Positions 25,954 through 35,206 of a stretch of 64,000 nt of DNA are shown one piece after another. Under the pieces are notes generated by a model. The model worked only from the letters and a program-made list of their open reading frames with translations, was not told the origin of the DNA and did no database searches. The position numbers and the translations under genes are program-made. Each line of letters begins with the position of its first letter. Position 1 is the stretch's first letter. This DNA is from Streptomyces sp. ITFR-21 (GTDB lineage Bacteria; Actinomycetota; Actinomycetes; Streptomycetales; Streptomycetaceae), in contig NZ_CP134605.1 of assembly GCF_031844685.1 (NCBI RefSeq), positions 5,988,001 through 6,052,000 of the forward strand, written 5' to 3'.

Positions 25954-26790
25954 ATGAAGTTCGGATTCATCATGTTCCCGTCCAAGGACGCCATCCGCCC
26001 GGGCGACTTCGGCCGGTTGCTGGAGGACCGCGGGTACCACTCGCTGTTCTACCCCGACCACACGCACATCCCGGCCCACACTCCCGAGCGCTACGACGTG
26101 GCGGGACTGGCGGAGGAGTTCAAGATCGGCATGGATCCGTTCGTGGCCCTGGGCGCCGCGGCCGAGGCCACCACCACCCTGCAACTGGGCACCGCCGTCG
26201 TGCTGGTGCCCGAACGGGACCCGATCGTCACCGCGAAGCAGGTCGCCTCGGTGGACGTGCTGTCGGAGGGCCGGATGAACTTCGGCATCGGTCCGGGCTG
26301 GATCAACCAGGAGATGCGCAACCACGGCGTCGACCCCGACGACCGCTGGGAGGTCATGCGGGAACGCACCGAGGCGATGCGTGAGATCTGGACCAAGGAC
26401 GTCGCCACGTACCACGGCAAGTTCGTGAACTTCGACGCCATCACCTCGTGGCCCAAGCCGGTGCAGCGGCCCTACCCGCCGATCCTCGTCGCGGGCAACG
26501 GCCCGAACGTCGCCCGGCGCGTGGTCGCCTACGGCGACGAGTGGATTCCGATGGTCCGGCCGACGGTGCTCCAGGACATCGTCACCTTCAAGCGCGAGGT
26601 CCGCAAGCCCGGCTCCGACCAGCCGATCCCGGTCACCCTGTTCGGCGGCATGCCCGAGGACGTCGCGGCCTACGAGCGCGCCGGTATCGACCGCGTCCTG
26701 TTCTGGACCCGGCCGCTCCCGTACGACGCGGCCGTCGAGATGACCGCCGACATCGCCGCCCTGCTCGGCGCCCGCCTCAAGGGGGAGTAG
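25954..26790 (+). CDS. LLM-class, probably F420-dependent oxidoreductase (278 aa)
   Basis: Luciferase-like TIM-barrel enzyme. FGFIMFPSKDAIRP lies at the N-terminus, LGTAVVLVPERDPIVTAKQ follows, and the family signature GRMNFGIGPGWINQEM is complete. Length and pattern match the TIGR03619-type F420-dependent group common in actinomycetes. It would carry out hydride transfer or monooxygenation with reduced F420 or FMN. It is last in the seven-gene set and is followed by a strong terminator. AGGAGA precedes the ATG. Confidence 0.88.
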   Translation: MKFGFIMFPSKDAIRPGDFGRLLEDRGYHSLFYPDHTHIPAHTPERYDVAGLAEEFKIGMDPFVALGAAAEATTTLQLGTAVVLVPERDPIVTAKQVASVDVLSEGRMNFGIGPGWINQEMRNHGVDPDDRWEVMRERTEAMREIWTKDVATYHGKFVNFDAITSWPKPVQRPYPPILVAGNGPNVARRVVAYGDEWIPMVRPTVLQDIVTFKREVRKPGSDQPIPVTLFGGMPEDVAAYERAGIDRVLFWTRPLPYDAAVEMTADIAALLGARLKGE

Positions 26791-26796
26791 CGCGGG

Positions 26797-26828
26797 GGCC
26801 CGCCCCCACCGGTCGGTGGGGGCGGGCC
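26797..26828. terminator. Bidirectional terminator hairpin
   Basis: Perfect 14-bp stem (26797-26810 with 26815-26828) with a 4-nt loop, between the convergent LLM and GH48 genes. Confidence 0.85.
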
Positions 26829-26861
26829 GTCGGCACGGGCGGTGCCGGGGGAGTGCGCAAA

Positions 26862-29786
26862 TCAGGCGTTGAAGAGCAGCGCGTACGCCCCCATCGCCAG
26901 AGCGATGTCCGCCTGCGCCCAGAAGCGGTGGTAGGTGAAGGACGGCGCCGTGCCTCCGTTCAGATACGCCTGGACCTTCGACCAGTTGGGGTCGTTCTTG
27001 TAGAAGGAGCGGAGCTCGGCGAAGGTGGACGCGGAGCTGATCTTGTCGCCGTTGGGCATGGTGCCGGTCCACCCGGACGGGACGTAGACCGGGTCGTTGA
27101 ACCGGCTGTAGTCCGTACGGGTCTCCGGCGTGGCGATGCCCAGCGGGTCCTGGTAGTTGTTCCACATGCCGTCCAGGAGCGCCTTGGCCGTGCTCTGCGC
27201 CTCGGCGTTGCCGGACTTGGCGGCGTAGTAGGCCAGCGTCTTGGCGTAGGCCGCCGCGACGCCCAGGTCGTCACCGTACGCGGAGACGGTCACGTGCAGA
27301 CCGGTGTTGGCCCCGGGGCTGGCGGCATCCCAGGTGTCGGGCGCGCCGGTCCACTGCAGTTCGGACGGGATCAGGAAGGTGCCGTCCGACTTGATAGTGG
27401 TCTGCGAGATCGCCCAGGTCACCCACTTGTCCAGGATCGCCTTGGCCTTGGCGTCCCCGGTCTGCTGGTAGTACTCCGCGACCCGCTCCATCGACCACGC
27501 CTGCATGCCGAACCACTGGTTCGACGGCGGGTCGTGGTAGACCGGCTCCCAGTCGTACGCCATCCCGTAGAAGGTCGGCGTGCCGGCCGGCGGCTGCTCG
27601 TAGGCCCCGTTCCAGCTGTTGGTGGCCCCGCCGGCGATCGCGCCCTCGCTCGACTGCAACCAGCGGTAGAACTCCAGCTGCCGGCTCAGACTGGTGCTCC
27701 AGTCCGCCTTGCCGGTCGCCGACTTGGGCGCCATGGCCGGGTCGGTGGTCAGCGCGTAGGCGGCCAGCGGGTTCTGGTAGCCGAAGTGCGAGGCGCCGTC
27801 GCCGATCCGCCAAGCCCATCCGGCCGAGGTGTCGCTCGCGCCGCCCCAGGCGTAGTACCAGGACAGCAGGTAGTGCTCGCTGTCCTTGCCGGTGCCCGCC
27901 GGGCAGGACGGACTCGTGCAGTTCCCGATCTTCTTGAAGTACTTGTCGAAGAACGAGTACCGCAGGTAGTCACCCATCTCGCCGGCCTTCGCCACGGTGG
28001 CCGCCACGTCCGCGCCCTTGCCCTGCGCCTTGGCCCAGGTGTCCGCCCAGTACGCGGCCTGCACGGCGCGGGCGTCGGCGTCGGGAGCGTCGGTGAACTT
28101 CCACTGCTTGGCGTAGTTCGAGTCGCCGGTGAACAGGTCGAGGTAACCGTTCTTGCCGCCGTAGGTGAAGGCGTCGCAGGTCGGCTGCGGCACGGTCTCC
28201 CACACCGACTCCTGCGCGCCGCGCTGGAAGGTGTTGATGAACGACGGCCCGGCCGCCGTCGGACCGGCCTCGCAGCCGCCGCCGGGGGTGTCACCGAAGC
28301 CGTAGACGTTGTCCACGTCCTCCAGCCAGTGCATGCCGTAGATGTCGGAGGTCCCGTAGGCCGACTTCAGCTCGGCCGCGATCGGGTCGACACCGACCGA
28401 CACCCCGCCGTCCAGCTGCGACGGGTAGTCCGACGGCAGCGGGTGCTCCGGGGCGTAGGTGGCCGGCTTGCTCGGGTCGTAGAAGCTGCTCGTCGCCTGG
28501 TCGGCGTGCTGGGGGATCATGTACTTCTCCATGGTCGCCCAGGCCGCGTTGAACTCCGTCCAGTCGCCGGCTACCTGGCCGTACATCGCCTGCAGCCAGA
28601 TCATGTACGAGTACGCCTCCGAGGTGGTCTCGTGACCGTAGTCCGGGGCCTCCACGATGAGCGTCTCCACCGAGTGGTACGGGATGCCCTCGGGGGAGAA
28701 GTAGCCGCTGGCCGGGTCGGTGATCTTCCCGTAAAGCGTCAGGAACCGGGCGTCGTAGTCACTGGTCGCGGCGATCTCGGTGACCGTGACACTGGCCGCC
28801 GCGTAGCCGGTGGCGGTCGCCGTGAAGGCGGCCGCCCCGGTGCCGGTGGCCGCGGCGGCGACCGTGACGGTCTGCGCGGTGTTCCAGTTGGCCGGGGTGA
28901 AGACCAGGCTCGCGCCGGACTGCACCGACAGCGAGCTGTTGCCCGACGCCCGCGCCACGGTGACCGTCACGTTGGCGGCGGGCGCCTCGGACAGCTGCAC
29001 CGCGAACGTGCCCGTCTTGCCCTGCTGTACCGCGACCGAGGCGGGGCTGGCCACGATCGAGGGTCCGGCGGCCACGTGCAGGCCGACCGGGGTGGACTCG
29101 GCCGAGGCGTCGAGGCTGTCGTACGCCTTCGCGTAGACCGAGTAGTCGCCCGCCGGGACGGCCGACCAGTCGAAGGAGTACGGCGCGGTGGTGTCGGTGG
29201 CCAGCAGGGTGCTGTCGCTGTAGAACTCCACCTTGGTGATCGTGGCGCTGTCCGCCGCGACCGCGGTCGCGGCCAGCGGGACGGTGGCGCCCGCGCTGTA
29301 GGCCGCCCCGGCCACCGGGCTGGTCAGCACCGGCAGCGGCGGCTGGTGAGCGCCCCCGCAGACGGTGCCGTTCACCGCGAAGGCGGTGGGGGCGGTGTTG
29401 GTGCCGCTGTAGCCGAAGTTGGCGCTGGCGGTGACGTTACCACCGGCCGCGACGGTCTTGTTCCAGTCGGCCGCGACGACGGTGACGTTGTGGCCGGACT
29501 GCGACCAGGTGCCGTTCCAGCCGTTCTGCAGCGTCTGGTTGCCCGCGTACGTGTAGGTCAGCGTCCAGCCGCTGAGGGCGGTGGTGCCGAGGTTGGTGAT
29601 CTTGGCGTTGGCGGTGAAGCCGGAGCCCCAGTCAGAGGTCGTGTAGTCGACGCTGCACTGGACGGCCGCGGCGTGCGCCACCGGGCCGCCTCCGGCGGCC
29701 GTCATGGCCAGGGGCAGGGCCAGCGCGGCGGCGAACGCCGTGGCCAGCCGTCGTATCCGCTTTCCGAACGGTCTTCCTCGAGGCAT
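26862..29786 (-). CDS. Glycoside hydrolase family 48 cellulase with CBM2 (974 aa)
   Basis: A signal peptide ([19 protein letters not shown], cleaved near AHA-A) is followed by a CBM2 module (about residues 40-145). Two beta-sandwich modules come next: a big_3-like module with [20 protein letters not shown], and one ending VTVTEIAA. The GH48 catalytic domain fills the remaining roughly 620 residues, with [31 protein letters not shown] and [17 protein letters not shown]48 enzymes are processive exo-cellulases acting from reducing ends, usually one per cellulolytic genome. I chose the ATG at 29786, which has GGAGGA upstream. A perfect CebR operator lies 52 nt upstream, so cellobiose induction is expected. 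Confidence 0.95.
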   Translation of the reverse strand: MPRGRPFGKRIRRLATAFAAALALPLAMTAAGGGPVAHAAAVQCSVDYTTSDWGSGFTANAKITNLGTTALSGWTLTYTYAGNQTLQNGWNGTWSQSGHNVTVVAADWNKTVAAGGNVTASANFGYSGTNTAPTAFAVNGTVCGGAHQPPLPVLTSPVAGAAYSAGATVPLAATAVAADSATITKVEFYSDSTLLATDTTAPYSFDWSAVPAGDYSVYAKAYDSLDASAESTPVGLHVAAGPSIVASPASVAVQQGKTGTFAVQLSEAPAANVTVTVARASGNSSLSVQSGASLVFTPANWNTAQTVTVAAAATGTGAAAFTATATGYAAASVTVTEIAATSDYDARFLTLYGKITDPASGYFSPEGIPYHSVETLIVEAPDYGHETTSEAYSYMIWLQAMYGQVAGDWTEFNAAWATMEKYMIPQHADQATSSFYDPSKPATYAPEHPLPSDYPSQLDGGVSVGVDPIAAELKSAYGTSDIYGMHWLEDVDNVYGFGDTPGGGCEAGPTAAGPSFINTFQRGAQESVWETVPQPTCDAFTYGGKNGYLDLFTGDSNYAKQWKFTDAPDADARAVQAAYWADTWAKAQGKGADVAATVAKAGEMGDYLRYSFFDKYFKKIGNCTSPSCPAGTGKDSEHYLLSWYYAWGGASDTSAGWAWRIGDGASHFGYQNPLAAYALTTDPAMAPKSATGKADWSTSLSRQLEFYRWLQSSEGAIAGGATNSWNGAYEQPPAGTPTFYGMAYDWEPVYHDPPSNQWFGMQAWSMERVAEYYQQTGDAKAKAILDKWVTWAISQTTIKSDGTFLIPSELQWTGAPDTWDAASPGANTGLHVTVSAYGDDLGVAAAYAKTLAYYAAKSGNAEAQSTAKALLDGMWNNYQDPLGIATPETRTDYSRFNDPVYVPSGWTGTMPNGDKISSASTFAELRSFYKNDPNWSKVQAYLNGGTAPSFTYHRFWAQADIALAMGAYALLFNA

Positions 29787-29837
29787 GCGAGAGGTCCTCC
29801 TCGCGGTTCGTGGTGGGGGGATGGATAACTGAACCAG

Positions 29838-29851
29838 TGGGAGCGCTCCCA
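29838..29851. promoter_or_regulatory. CebR operator (perfect 14-bp palindrome)
   Basis: TGGGAGCGCTCCCA is identical to the CebR consensus that controls cellulose and cellobiose genes in streptomycetes. It sits 52 nt upstream of the GH48 start codon and 188 nt from the divergent GH5 start. Confidence 0.92.
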
Positions 29852-29990
29852 CGATCGATCCACGCGGTCATGCTGTCAAGGCGTCAGATGGACCGCTTTC
29901 CAGCCCAGTTGAAAGCATGTCTTCTCAAATGGGTCAACGCCTCACCCCTATCGGGCGCGTGGGCTTGCCGCTATGGTTCCGGCGGACCAG

Positions 29991-30004
29991 TGGGAGCGCG
30001 TCCA
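29991..30004 (+). promoter_or_regulatory. Degenerate CebR operator before GH5
   Basis: TGGGAGCGCGTCCA matches the 14-bp CebR consensus at 12 positions and lies 35 nt upstream of the GH5 ATG. The two mismatches are in the right half-site. Confidence 0.65.
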
Positions 30005-30038
30005 TTCATCGATCCCCCCACTTTCTGAGGAGTCGCAC

Positions 30039-31574
30039 ATGCGACGACCAACGCGCGCCGCGGTACTCGCGATCGGCGCCATGACCACCGCAGCGGCCGC
30101 GGCGGCCCTGCTGCCGGCCCTGGGCACCACCGCCTCGGGCGCGGCGCCGGCCTGCGCGGTCTCCTATTCCGTGGTCAGCCAATGGGACTCGGGCTTCCAG
30201 GGTGATGTGACCATCACCAACAACGCGGCGGCCACCACCAGTTGGAATCTGACCTTCGACTTCCCCGGCAACCAGCACGTCACCCAGGGCTGGAACGGGG
30301 ACTGGACGCAGTCCGGCGGCACGGTGACCGTGGCGAGCCTGTCCTACAACGGCACCATCGCCACCGGGGGCACGCTGAGCACGGGCTTCCTGGCGAACTG
30401 GTCCGGGAGCAACCCCGCGCCGACGTCGTTCCGGCTCAACGGGACGCTGTGCAACGCCGACTCGACCACCCCGCCGACCACCCCGCCGACGACACCCCCC
30501 ACCACGCCGCCGACCACGCCTCCCACGACGCCTCCCACCACGTCGCCCGGCGGCGACCAGGCTCCGCCCCGACTCCACGTCTCCGGCAACAAGTTGGTCG
30601 ACTCGACCGGCAAGCAGGTCGTGCTGCACGGCGTCAACCGCTCGGGCACCGAGTTCATGTGCGCCCAAGGGCGGGGCATCTTCGACGGCCCGGTGGACGA
30701 CGCCTCGATCGACGCCATCAAGAGCTGGCAGGGCGTCACCGCGGTCCGGGTGCCGCTCAACGAGGACTGCTGGGAGGGGCTGTCGTACGTGCCGACCGCC
30801 GACGCCGGCGCCAACTACATCGCGGCGATCACCGATTACGTCGACCGCCTGGTCGCTCACGGCATCACGCCCATCCTCGAACTGCACTGGACGCACGGCA
30901 CCTACACCGGCAACTCGGCGGGCTGCTCGGACGTCAACGCCACCTGCCAGAAGCCGATGCCGGACGCGCAGTACGCGATCCCGTTCTGGACCGGCGTGGC
31001 CGACGCCTTCAAGGCCGACTCCTCGGTGGTCTTCGAGATGTTCAACGAGCCGTATCCGGACCGGGCCACCTCCACCGCGGAGCAGGCCTGGACCTGCTGG
31101 CGGGACGGCGGCACCTGCCCCGGTATCGACTACCAGGTGGCGGGCATGCAGTCCCTGGTCGACGCGGTACGCGGCACCGGCGCGCAGAACGTGATCCTGC
31201 TCGGCGGCGTGGCCTACTCCAACGACCTGACCGGCTGGCTGACCCACAAGCCGGTCGACCCCACCGGCAACCTGGGCGCGGTCGTGCACGTGTACAACTT
31301 CAACACCTGCTCGTCCGCCTCTTGCTGGGACACCCAGCTGGCACCGGTCGCGGCCCAGGTGCCGCTGGCGGCCACCGAGATTGGTGAGAACACCTGCTCG
31401 CACGGCTTCACCGACCAGTTCATGAACTGGCTGGACGCACACCAGCTGTCCTACCTCGGCTGGACCTGGAACACCTGGGACTGCTCCTCCGGTCCCTCGC
31501 TGATCTCGTCCTACGACGGCACACCGACGGCGTACGGGATCGGGCTGCGCGACCACCTCGCGGCCCTGGGCTGA
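30039..31574 (+). CDS. Secreted GH5 endoglucanase with N-terminal CBM2 (511 aa)
   Basis: A signal peptide is followed by a CBM2 module (about residues 38-145; QGWNGDWTQSGGTVTV, APTSFRLNGTLC), a repetitive Pro-Thr linker (30464-30545), and a GH5 domain. The catalytic Glu of the acid/base motif FEMFNEPYPD lies near residue 337 and the nucleophile is probably the Glu in AATEIGENT. The HGVNRSGTEFMC start and GWTWNTWDCSSGP end match GH5 subfamily-1-like bacterial cellulases. It cleaves internal beta-1,4-glucan bonds, complementing the divergent GH48 exo-enzyme. TGAGGAG precedes the ATG at 30039. A near-CebR site indicates shared control. Confidence 0.93.
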   Translation: MRRPTRAAVLAIGAMTTAAAAAALLPALGTTASGAAPACAVSYSVVSQWDSGFQGDVTITNNAAATTSWNLTFDFPGNQHVTQGWNGDWTQSGGTVTVASLSYNGTIATGGTLSTGFLANWSGSNPAPTSFRLNGTLCNADSTTPPTTPPTTPPTTPPTTPPTTPPTTSPGGDQAPPRLHVSGNKLVDSTGKQVVLHGVNRSGTEFMCAQGRGIFDGPVDDASIDAIKSWQGVTAVRVPLNEDCWEGLSYVPTADAGANYIAAITDYVDRLVAHGITPILELHWTHGTYTGNSAGCSDVNATCQKPMPDAQYAIPFWTGVADAFKADSSVVFEMFNEPYPDRATSTAEQAWTCWRDGGTCPGIDYQVAGMQSLVDAVRGTGAQNVILLGGVAYSNDLTGWLTHKPVDPTGNLGAVVHVYNFNTCSSASCWDTQLAPVAAQVPLAATEIGENTCSHGFTDQFMNWLDAHQLSYLGWTWNTWDCSSGPSLISSYDGTPTAYGIGLRDHLAALG

Positions 31575-31590
31575 CCGTCCGTCACGCCGG

Positions 31591-31627
31591 GGCGTTCCCG
31601 GCCGCGAACGACGTGGCCGGGAACGCC
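31591..31627 (+). terminator. Terminator hairpin after GH5
   Basis: Perfect 13-bp arms (31591-31603 and 31615-31627) with an 11-nt loop, starting 17 nt after the GH5 stop codon. Confidence 0.75.
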
Positions 31628-31804
31628 ACCGCGCCGGTCGTCCGGCGGGGTTGGCGGGTGCGGCGGAGGGCGGTGGGCACCGGCCCGCCGGACGCCACGT
31701 GCGGGACATGACGGTGTTCTATCCGGTGCCGTCGGCCGGGGGAAGACTCCCCCTTCCTCCGGCCGGCGGCAGGCGGGCGACGGCCGGGCGACAGGGCGCT
31801 CGGC

Positions 31805-31823
31805 GCATCGAAAGTTTCGATGC
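31805..31823. promoter_or_regulatory. Perfect 19-nt inverted repeat, xylan-regulon-like
   Basis: GCATCGAAA-G-TTTCGATGC, 9-nt arms, 378 nt upstream of the GH10 start. A CGAAA-N-TTTCG core has been described near xylanase genes of streptomycetes; here the assignment rests on that resemblance. Confidence 0.5.
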
Positions 31824-32200
31824 TCATGCGAATGTTTCGGGAAACACAGGACCGCCCGGCGAGGGCGTCAAGGAATTCCGCAGCGTCGGCCGCAATGGCT
31901 GCTGCGGACGGGGAGGTTCGCCGATAGCCCGGGATTCCCTCATGGGGGCGGCTCCCAGGTGGCGAAGGGTGTGCGGTGAGTCGGGTGAGCCGAAGAGTGT
32001 GGTGATCGAAATGTCTCGACAACGGGGCCTTGACGTTTCGATGACCTGGGTTCATCGTTGCCAACGATCCACCTCCCGCCCAGCCACGCCGCACCCGCGG
32101 CTCCACCTCCCGTGGCTGCCGAGGCCCTCGCGAATGGCCCCCCACCTGTCCGGTCGGCGCGTACTGCGCCCCGCCGGACTGCCAGAGGAAGAGGTCGGAA

Positions 32201-33658
32201 GTGATCGAGCCATCCCCCCACGGCCGTATCCAGGCCACCCGACGCCGTCGCCACGGCGTACGGTTCGCTCTCGCCACCGCCGTGACCGGCGCGCTGGCCG
32301 CCGTCAGCCTGGTCGCGCTGACCGGCACCGCCCACGCGGCCGACACGCTGGGCGCGTCGGCCGCCGCCGACGGCCGGTACTTCGGCACCGCGGTCGCGGC
32401 GAACCACCTCGGCGAGGCGCCGTACGCGGCCACGCTGGACGCCGAGTTCAACGCGGTCACCCCGGAGAACGAGATGAAGTGGGACGCCGTGGAGGCGTCC
32501 CGCAACACCTTCACCTTCGGCTCCGCCGACCAGATCGTCGGCCACGCGCAGAGCCAGGGCATGAAGATCCGCGGCCACACGCTGGTGTGGCACTCCCAAC
32601 TTCCGAGCTGGGTCGGCGGGCTGGGAGCCACCGACCTCAAGTCGGCAATGGACAACCACATCACCCAGGTCGTGCAGCACTACAAGGGCGAGATCTACTC
32701 CTGGGACGTGGTCAACGAGGCGTTCCAGGACGGCGGCAGCGGCGCCCGGCGCAGCTCCCCGTTCCAGGACGAGCTCGGCGACGGCTACATCGAGGAGGCG
32801 TTCCGCACCGCCCGTGCCGCCGACCCGGACGCCGAACTCTGCTACAACGACTACAACATCGACGGGGTCAACGCCAAGAGCAACGCCGTCTACGCCATGG
32901 TCGAGGACTTCAAGGCCCGCGGCGTGCCGATCGACTGCGTCGGCCTGCAAGGCCACTTCAACAGCCAGTCGCCGGTGCCCGGCGACTACCAGCAGAACCT
33001 GCAGCGCTTCGCCGACCTCGGCGTTGACGTGCAGATCACCGAACTGGACGTCGCCGGTTCCGGCACCGCCCAGGCCGACAGCTACACCTCGGTGGTCAAC
33101 GCCTGCCTGGCCGTGTCCCGTTGCGCGGGGATCACGGTGTGGGGCATCACCGACAAGTACTCCTGGCGCAGCGGTGACACCCCGCTGCTCTTCGACGGCA
33201 ACTACGCGAAGAAGCCGGCCTACGCGGCCGTGCTCACCGCGCTGAACGCGTCGTCGGGCGGGACGGTGGGTGGTACGTCCTCGGGTACGTCCGCCGGGAC
33301 CTCGGCGGGTACGTCCGCCGGGACCTCGGCGGGCTCGTCGGGCGGTTCCGGCGGTGCGGGGTGTTCTGCGGTGTTCCGGTTGGTGGGTTCGTGGTCGGGG
33401 GGCTACCAGGTTGAGGTGTCGGTGGTGAACTCGGGTTCCGCGGCGTTGTCGGGGTGGACGGTCGGGTGGGCTCTGCCGGCGGGTCATTCGGTGGCGAGTT
33501 CGTGGAACGCGGTGCTGTCGGTGTCGGGTGAGCAGTTGTCGGGGGTGAACGAGCCGTACAACGGCCAGTTGGCGGTGGGTGCGTCGACGACGTTCGGTTT
33601 TGTGGCGTCCGGCGGGCCGGCCCCGACCACCCTTCCCCTCACCTGCCAACCCCGCTGA
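32201..33658 (+). CDS. Secreted GH10 endo-xylanase with C-terminal CBM2 (485 aa)
   Basis: The GTG start (32201) has an AGAGGAAGAGG site. The Arg-rich N-region, hydrophobic core and AHA-A cleavage site form a signal peptide of about 46 residues. The GH10 domain (about residues 47-350) has the acid/base Glu in WDVVNEAFQD and the nucleophile in VQITELDVAG, plus GHTLVWHSQLPSW and TVWGITDKYSWR. A Gly/Ser/Thr linker made of short tandem repeats joins a CBM2-type domain (about residues 385-485). The CBM segment switches to G/T-ending codons, unlike the catalytic part. It degrades beta-1,4-xylan outside the cell. Confidence 0.93.
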   Translation: MIEPSPHGRIQATRRRRHGVRFALATAVTGALAAVSLVALTGTAHAADTLGASAAADGRYFGTAVAANHLGEAPYAATLDAEFNAVTPENEMKWDAVEASRNTFTFGSADQIVGHAQSQGMKIRGHTLVWHSQLPSWVGGLGATDLKSAMDNHITQVVQHYKGEIYSWDVVNEAFQDGGSGARRSSPFQDELGDGYIEEAFRTARAADPDAELCYNDYNIDGVNAKSNAVYAMVEDFKARGVPIDCVGLQGHFNSQSPVPGDYQQNLQRFADLGVDVQITELDVAGSGTAQADSYTSVVNACLAVSRCAGITVWGITDKYSWRSGDTPLLFDGNYAKKPAYAAVLTALNASSGGTVGGTSSGTSAGTSAGTSAGTSAGSSGGSGGAGCSAVFRLVGSWSGGYQVEVSVVNSGSAALSGWTVGWALPAGHSVASSWNAVLSVSGEQLSGVNEPYNGQLAVGASTTFGFVASGGPAPTTLPLTCQPR

Positions 33659-33892
33659 ACCACCATCACGACCGGGCGGACGGACGACTGATCGGCCGCT
33701 GACCGGCCGCTGACCGGCGGCCCGGCGGCCGGCCGGCGGCGCAGCAACCGGCCGGCGGCGCGGCGGACCCCGCGCCGCCGGCCGACCCCGGGCAGCCGCC
33801 GCCGGCGCCGTCTGCTGCGGGCGCAGGGCCGGGAACCACTGCCGGTCCGGCACCCGCGGGGCCGGCCCCCGGTCCGCTGTCCGCCGGGCCCG

Positions 33893-35206
33893 TCACACCC
33901 GCGCGCCGTCCAGGCGGCGCAGGGTCGCCAGCAGGGCACGGGTGCCGGCGACAATCTGGGGGGTCAGGGTGAACTCCTCGGGGACGTGGCTGAGACCGCC
34001 GTGGCTGGGGACGAAGAGGAGGGCGGTGGGGATGATGCGGCCGATCTGCTGGGCGTCGTGGCTCGCGCCGCTGGGGAGGACGCGGTGGGGGAGGCCGAGG
34101 TCCGCGCAGGCGGCTCTGGCGTGGGCGGAGACCCGGTCGGGGAGGACGACCGGCGCGGTGTCGGCGATCGTCTCCGTGGCCAGCCGGACGCCGCGGGCGT
34201 CGGCCGCCCCGGCGAAGTCCGCGGCCAGGGCGCGGGCGGCGGCGCGTTGGCGGACGGGGTCGGTGTCGCGGATGTCGACGTAGAACTCGGCGGCGCCCGG
34301 CACCGTGGTGATCGAGCCGGGTTCCACGGTGAGGCGGCCGACGGTGACCCGGACGCCGTCGTGGGCCGGGTCGCGGGCCAGCCGGTCGCCGAGGAGGACG
34401 CACTCGGCGGCGGTGACGAGGGCGTCGCGGCGCAGGTGCATGGGGGTGCCGCCGGAGTGGGTGGCGCGGCCTTCGGCCCGGACCCGCAGTCGGGTGCTGC
34501 CGGAGATGACGTCGACCACGCCGAGGCCCACGCCGCTGGAGTGGAGCACCTCGCCCTGTTCGATGTGGAGTTCGACGAAGGCGGACCATTCCTCGGGCCG
34601 CCAGCGGGAGGCGTCCACCAGGTCGGGGCGCAGACCGGCCGCGGCCATCGCCGCCGCCATGGTCGTGCCGCCGGCGTCGGTGAAGCCGGCCAGGTCGGCG
34701 GCGCCGGTCAGCCCGGCGGCCATCCGGCTGCCGTTGCACGCCTGGCCGAAGCGGGCGCCCTCCTCGGCGGCGAAGGCCACGAACCGCCACGGCCTGCGGT
34801 GCGGTACGCCCTGCCGGACCATAACCTCGGCGACCTCCATCGCCGCGACGACGCCCACGATGCCGTCGAAGCCGCCGCCGGACGGCACGGTGTCGAGGTG
34901 GGAGCCGGTGCCGATGGCCCGGCTGTCCCCGCCCCCGTCCCCGTCTCCGCCGTCTCCGCGGTCCTTGCCGGCGCCGGCGCCGGGGAGCTCGGCCAGCGTG
35001 TTGCCCGCGTGGTCGGTGCGGACGCGCAGGCCCAGCGCCGCCATGTGGGCGGCGAACACGGCGTGCGCCGCGCGTTCCAGCGGGCTGTAGGCGAGCCGGG
35101 TGCAGCCGGGCCCCGGCTCGCTCAGCTCGGCGAAGGCGGCCAGGTGTGCGTCGATCCGGCCGCCGTCCACCGCCTGGTCGGCGGCCCCGGAGGCCCGGGT
35201 GGTCAC
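33893..35206 (-). CDS. M20-family N-carbamoyl-L-amino-acid hydrolase-like enzyme (437 aa)
   Basis: Di-metal amidohydrolase of the allantoate/beta-ureidopropionase/N-carbamoyl-amino-acid hydrolase group. The metal ligands are visible in GTGSHLDTVPSGGGFDG (His, Asp), AFAAEEGARFG (Glu-Glu), ELHIEQG (His) and the late HGGLSHVPEEFT. A short Asp/Gly repeat (GDGGDGDGGGD) interrupts the N-terminal domain just before the first metal motif. The family cleaves carbamoyl groups from ureido acids. The GTG start overlaps the stop of the preceding gene by 4 nt. It is the third gene of an IclR-led operon, divergent from a transporter/amidase/ring-opening operon, so it likely acts on an open-chain ureido product of that pathway. 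Confidence 0.88.
   Translation of the reverse strand: MTTRASGAADQAVDGGRIDAHLAAFAELSEPGPGCTRLAYSPLERAAHAVFAAHMAALGLRVRTDHAGNTLAELPGAGAGKDRGDGGDGDGGGDSRAIGTGSHLDTVPSGGGFDGIVGVVAAMEVAEVMVRQGVPHRRPWRFVAFAAEEGARFGQACNGSRMAAGLTGAADLAGFTDAGGTTMAAAMAAAGLRPDLVDASRWRPEEWSAFVELHIEQGEVLHSSGVGLGVVDVISGSTRLRVRAEGRATHSGGTPMHLRRDALVTAAECVLLGDRLARDPAHDGVRVTVGRLTVEPGSITTVPGAAEFYVDIRDTDPVRQRAAARALAADFAGAADARGVRLATETIADTAPVVLPDRVSAHARAACADLGLPHRVLPSGASHDAQQIGRIIPTALLFVPSHGGLSHVPEEFTLTPQIVAGTRALLATLRRLDGARV

Larger units (their letters stand above)
31575..32200. promoter_or_regulatory. 626-nt GH5-GH10 intergenic region with palindromes
   Basis: It has no gene. It holds a terminator hairpin for GH5 (31591-31627, 13-bp arms), a perfect 19-nt inverted repeat centred on CGAAAGTTTCG (31805-31823), a second repeat TGTTTC-GG-GAAACA (31833-31846), and a CebR-like but 1-nt-expanded element near 31943-31957. 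The xylanase promoter must lie in the right half. The CGAAA-N-TTTCG core resembles elements reported before streptomycete xylanase genes. Confidence 0.6.

Noticed and set aside
26448-29828. A 1126-codon plus-strand ORF opposite the GH48 gene
   Set aside because: It is low-complexity Gly/Arg/Val sequence without domains, antisense to a clear GH48 cellulase. Such antisense frames are normal at this G+C content.
31943-31957. A third CebR operator upstream of the xylanase
   Set aside because: The element has an extra base between half-sites and lies about 245 nt from the start, so it is not a credible CebR site by sequence alone.
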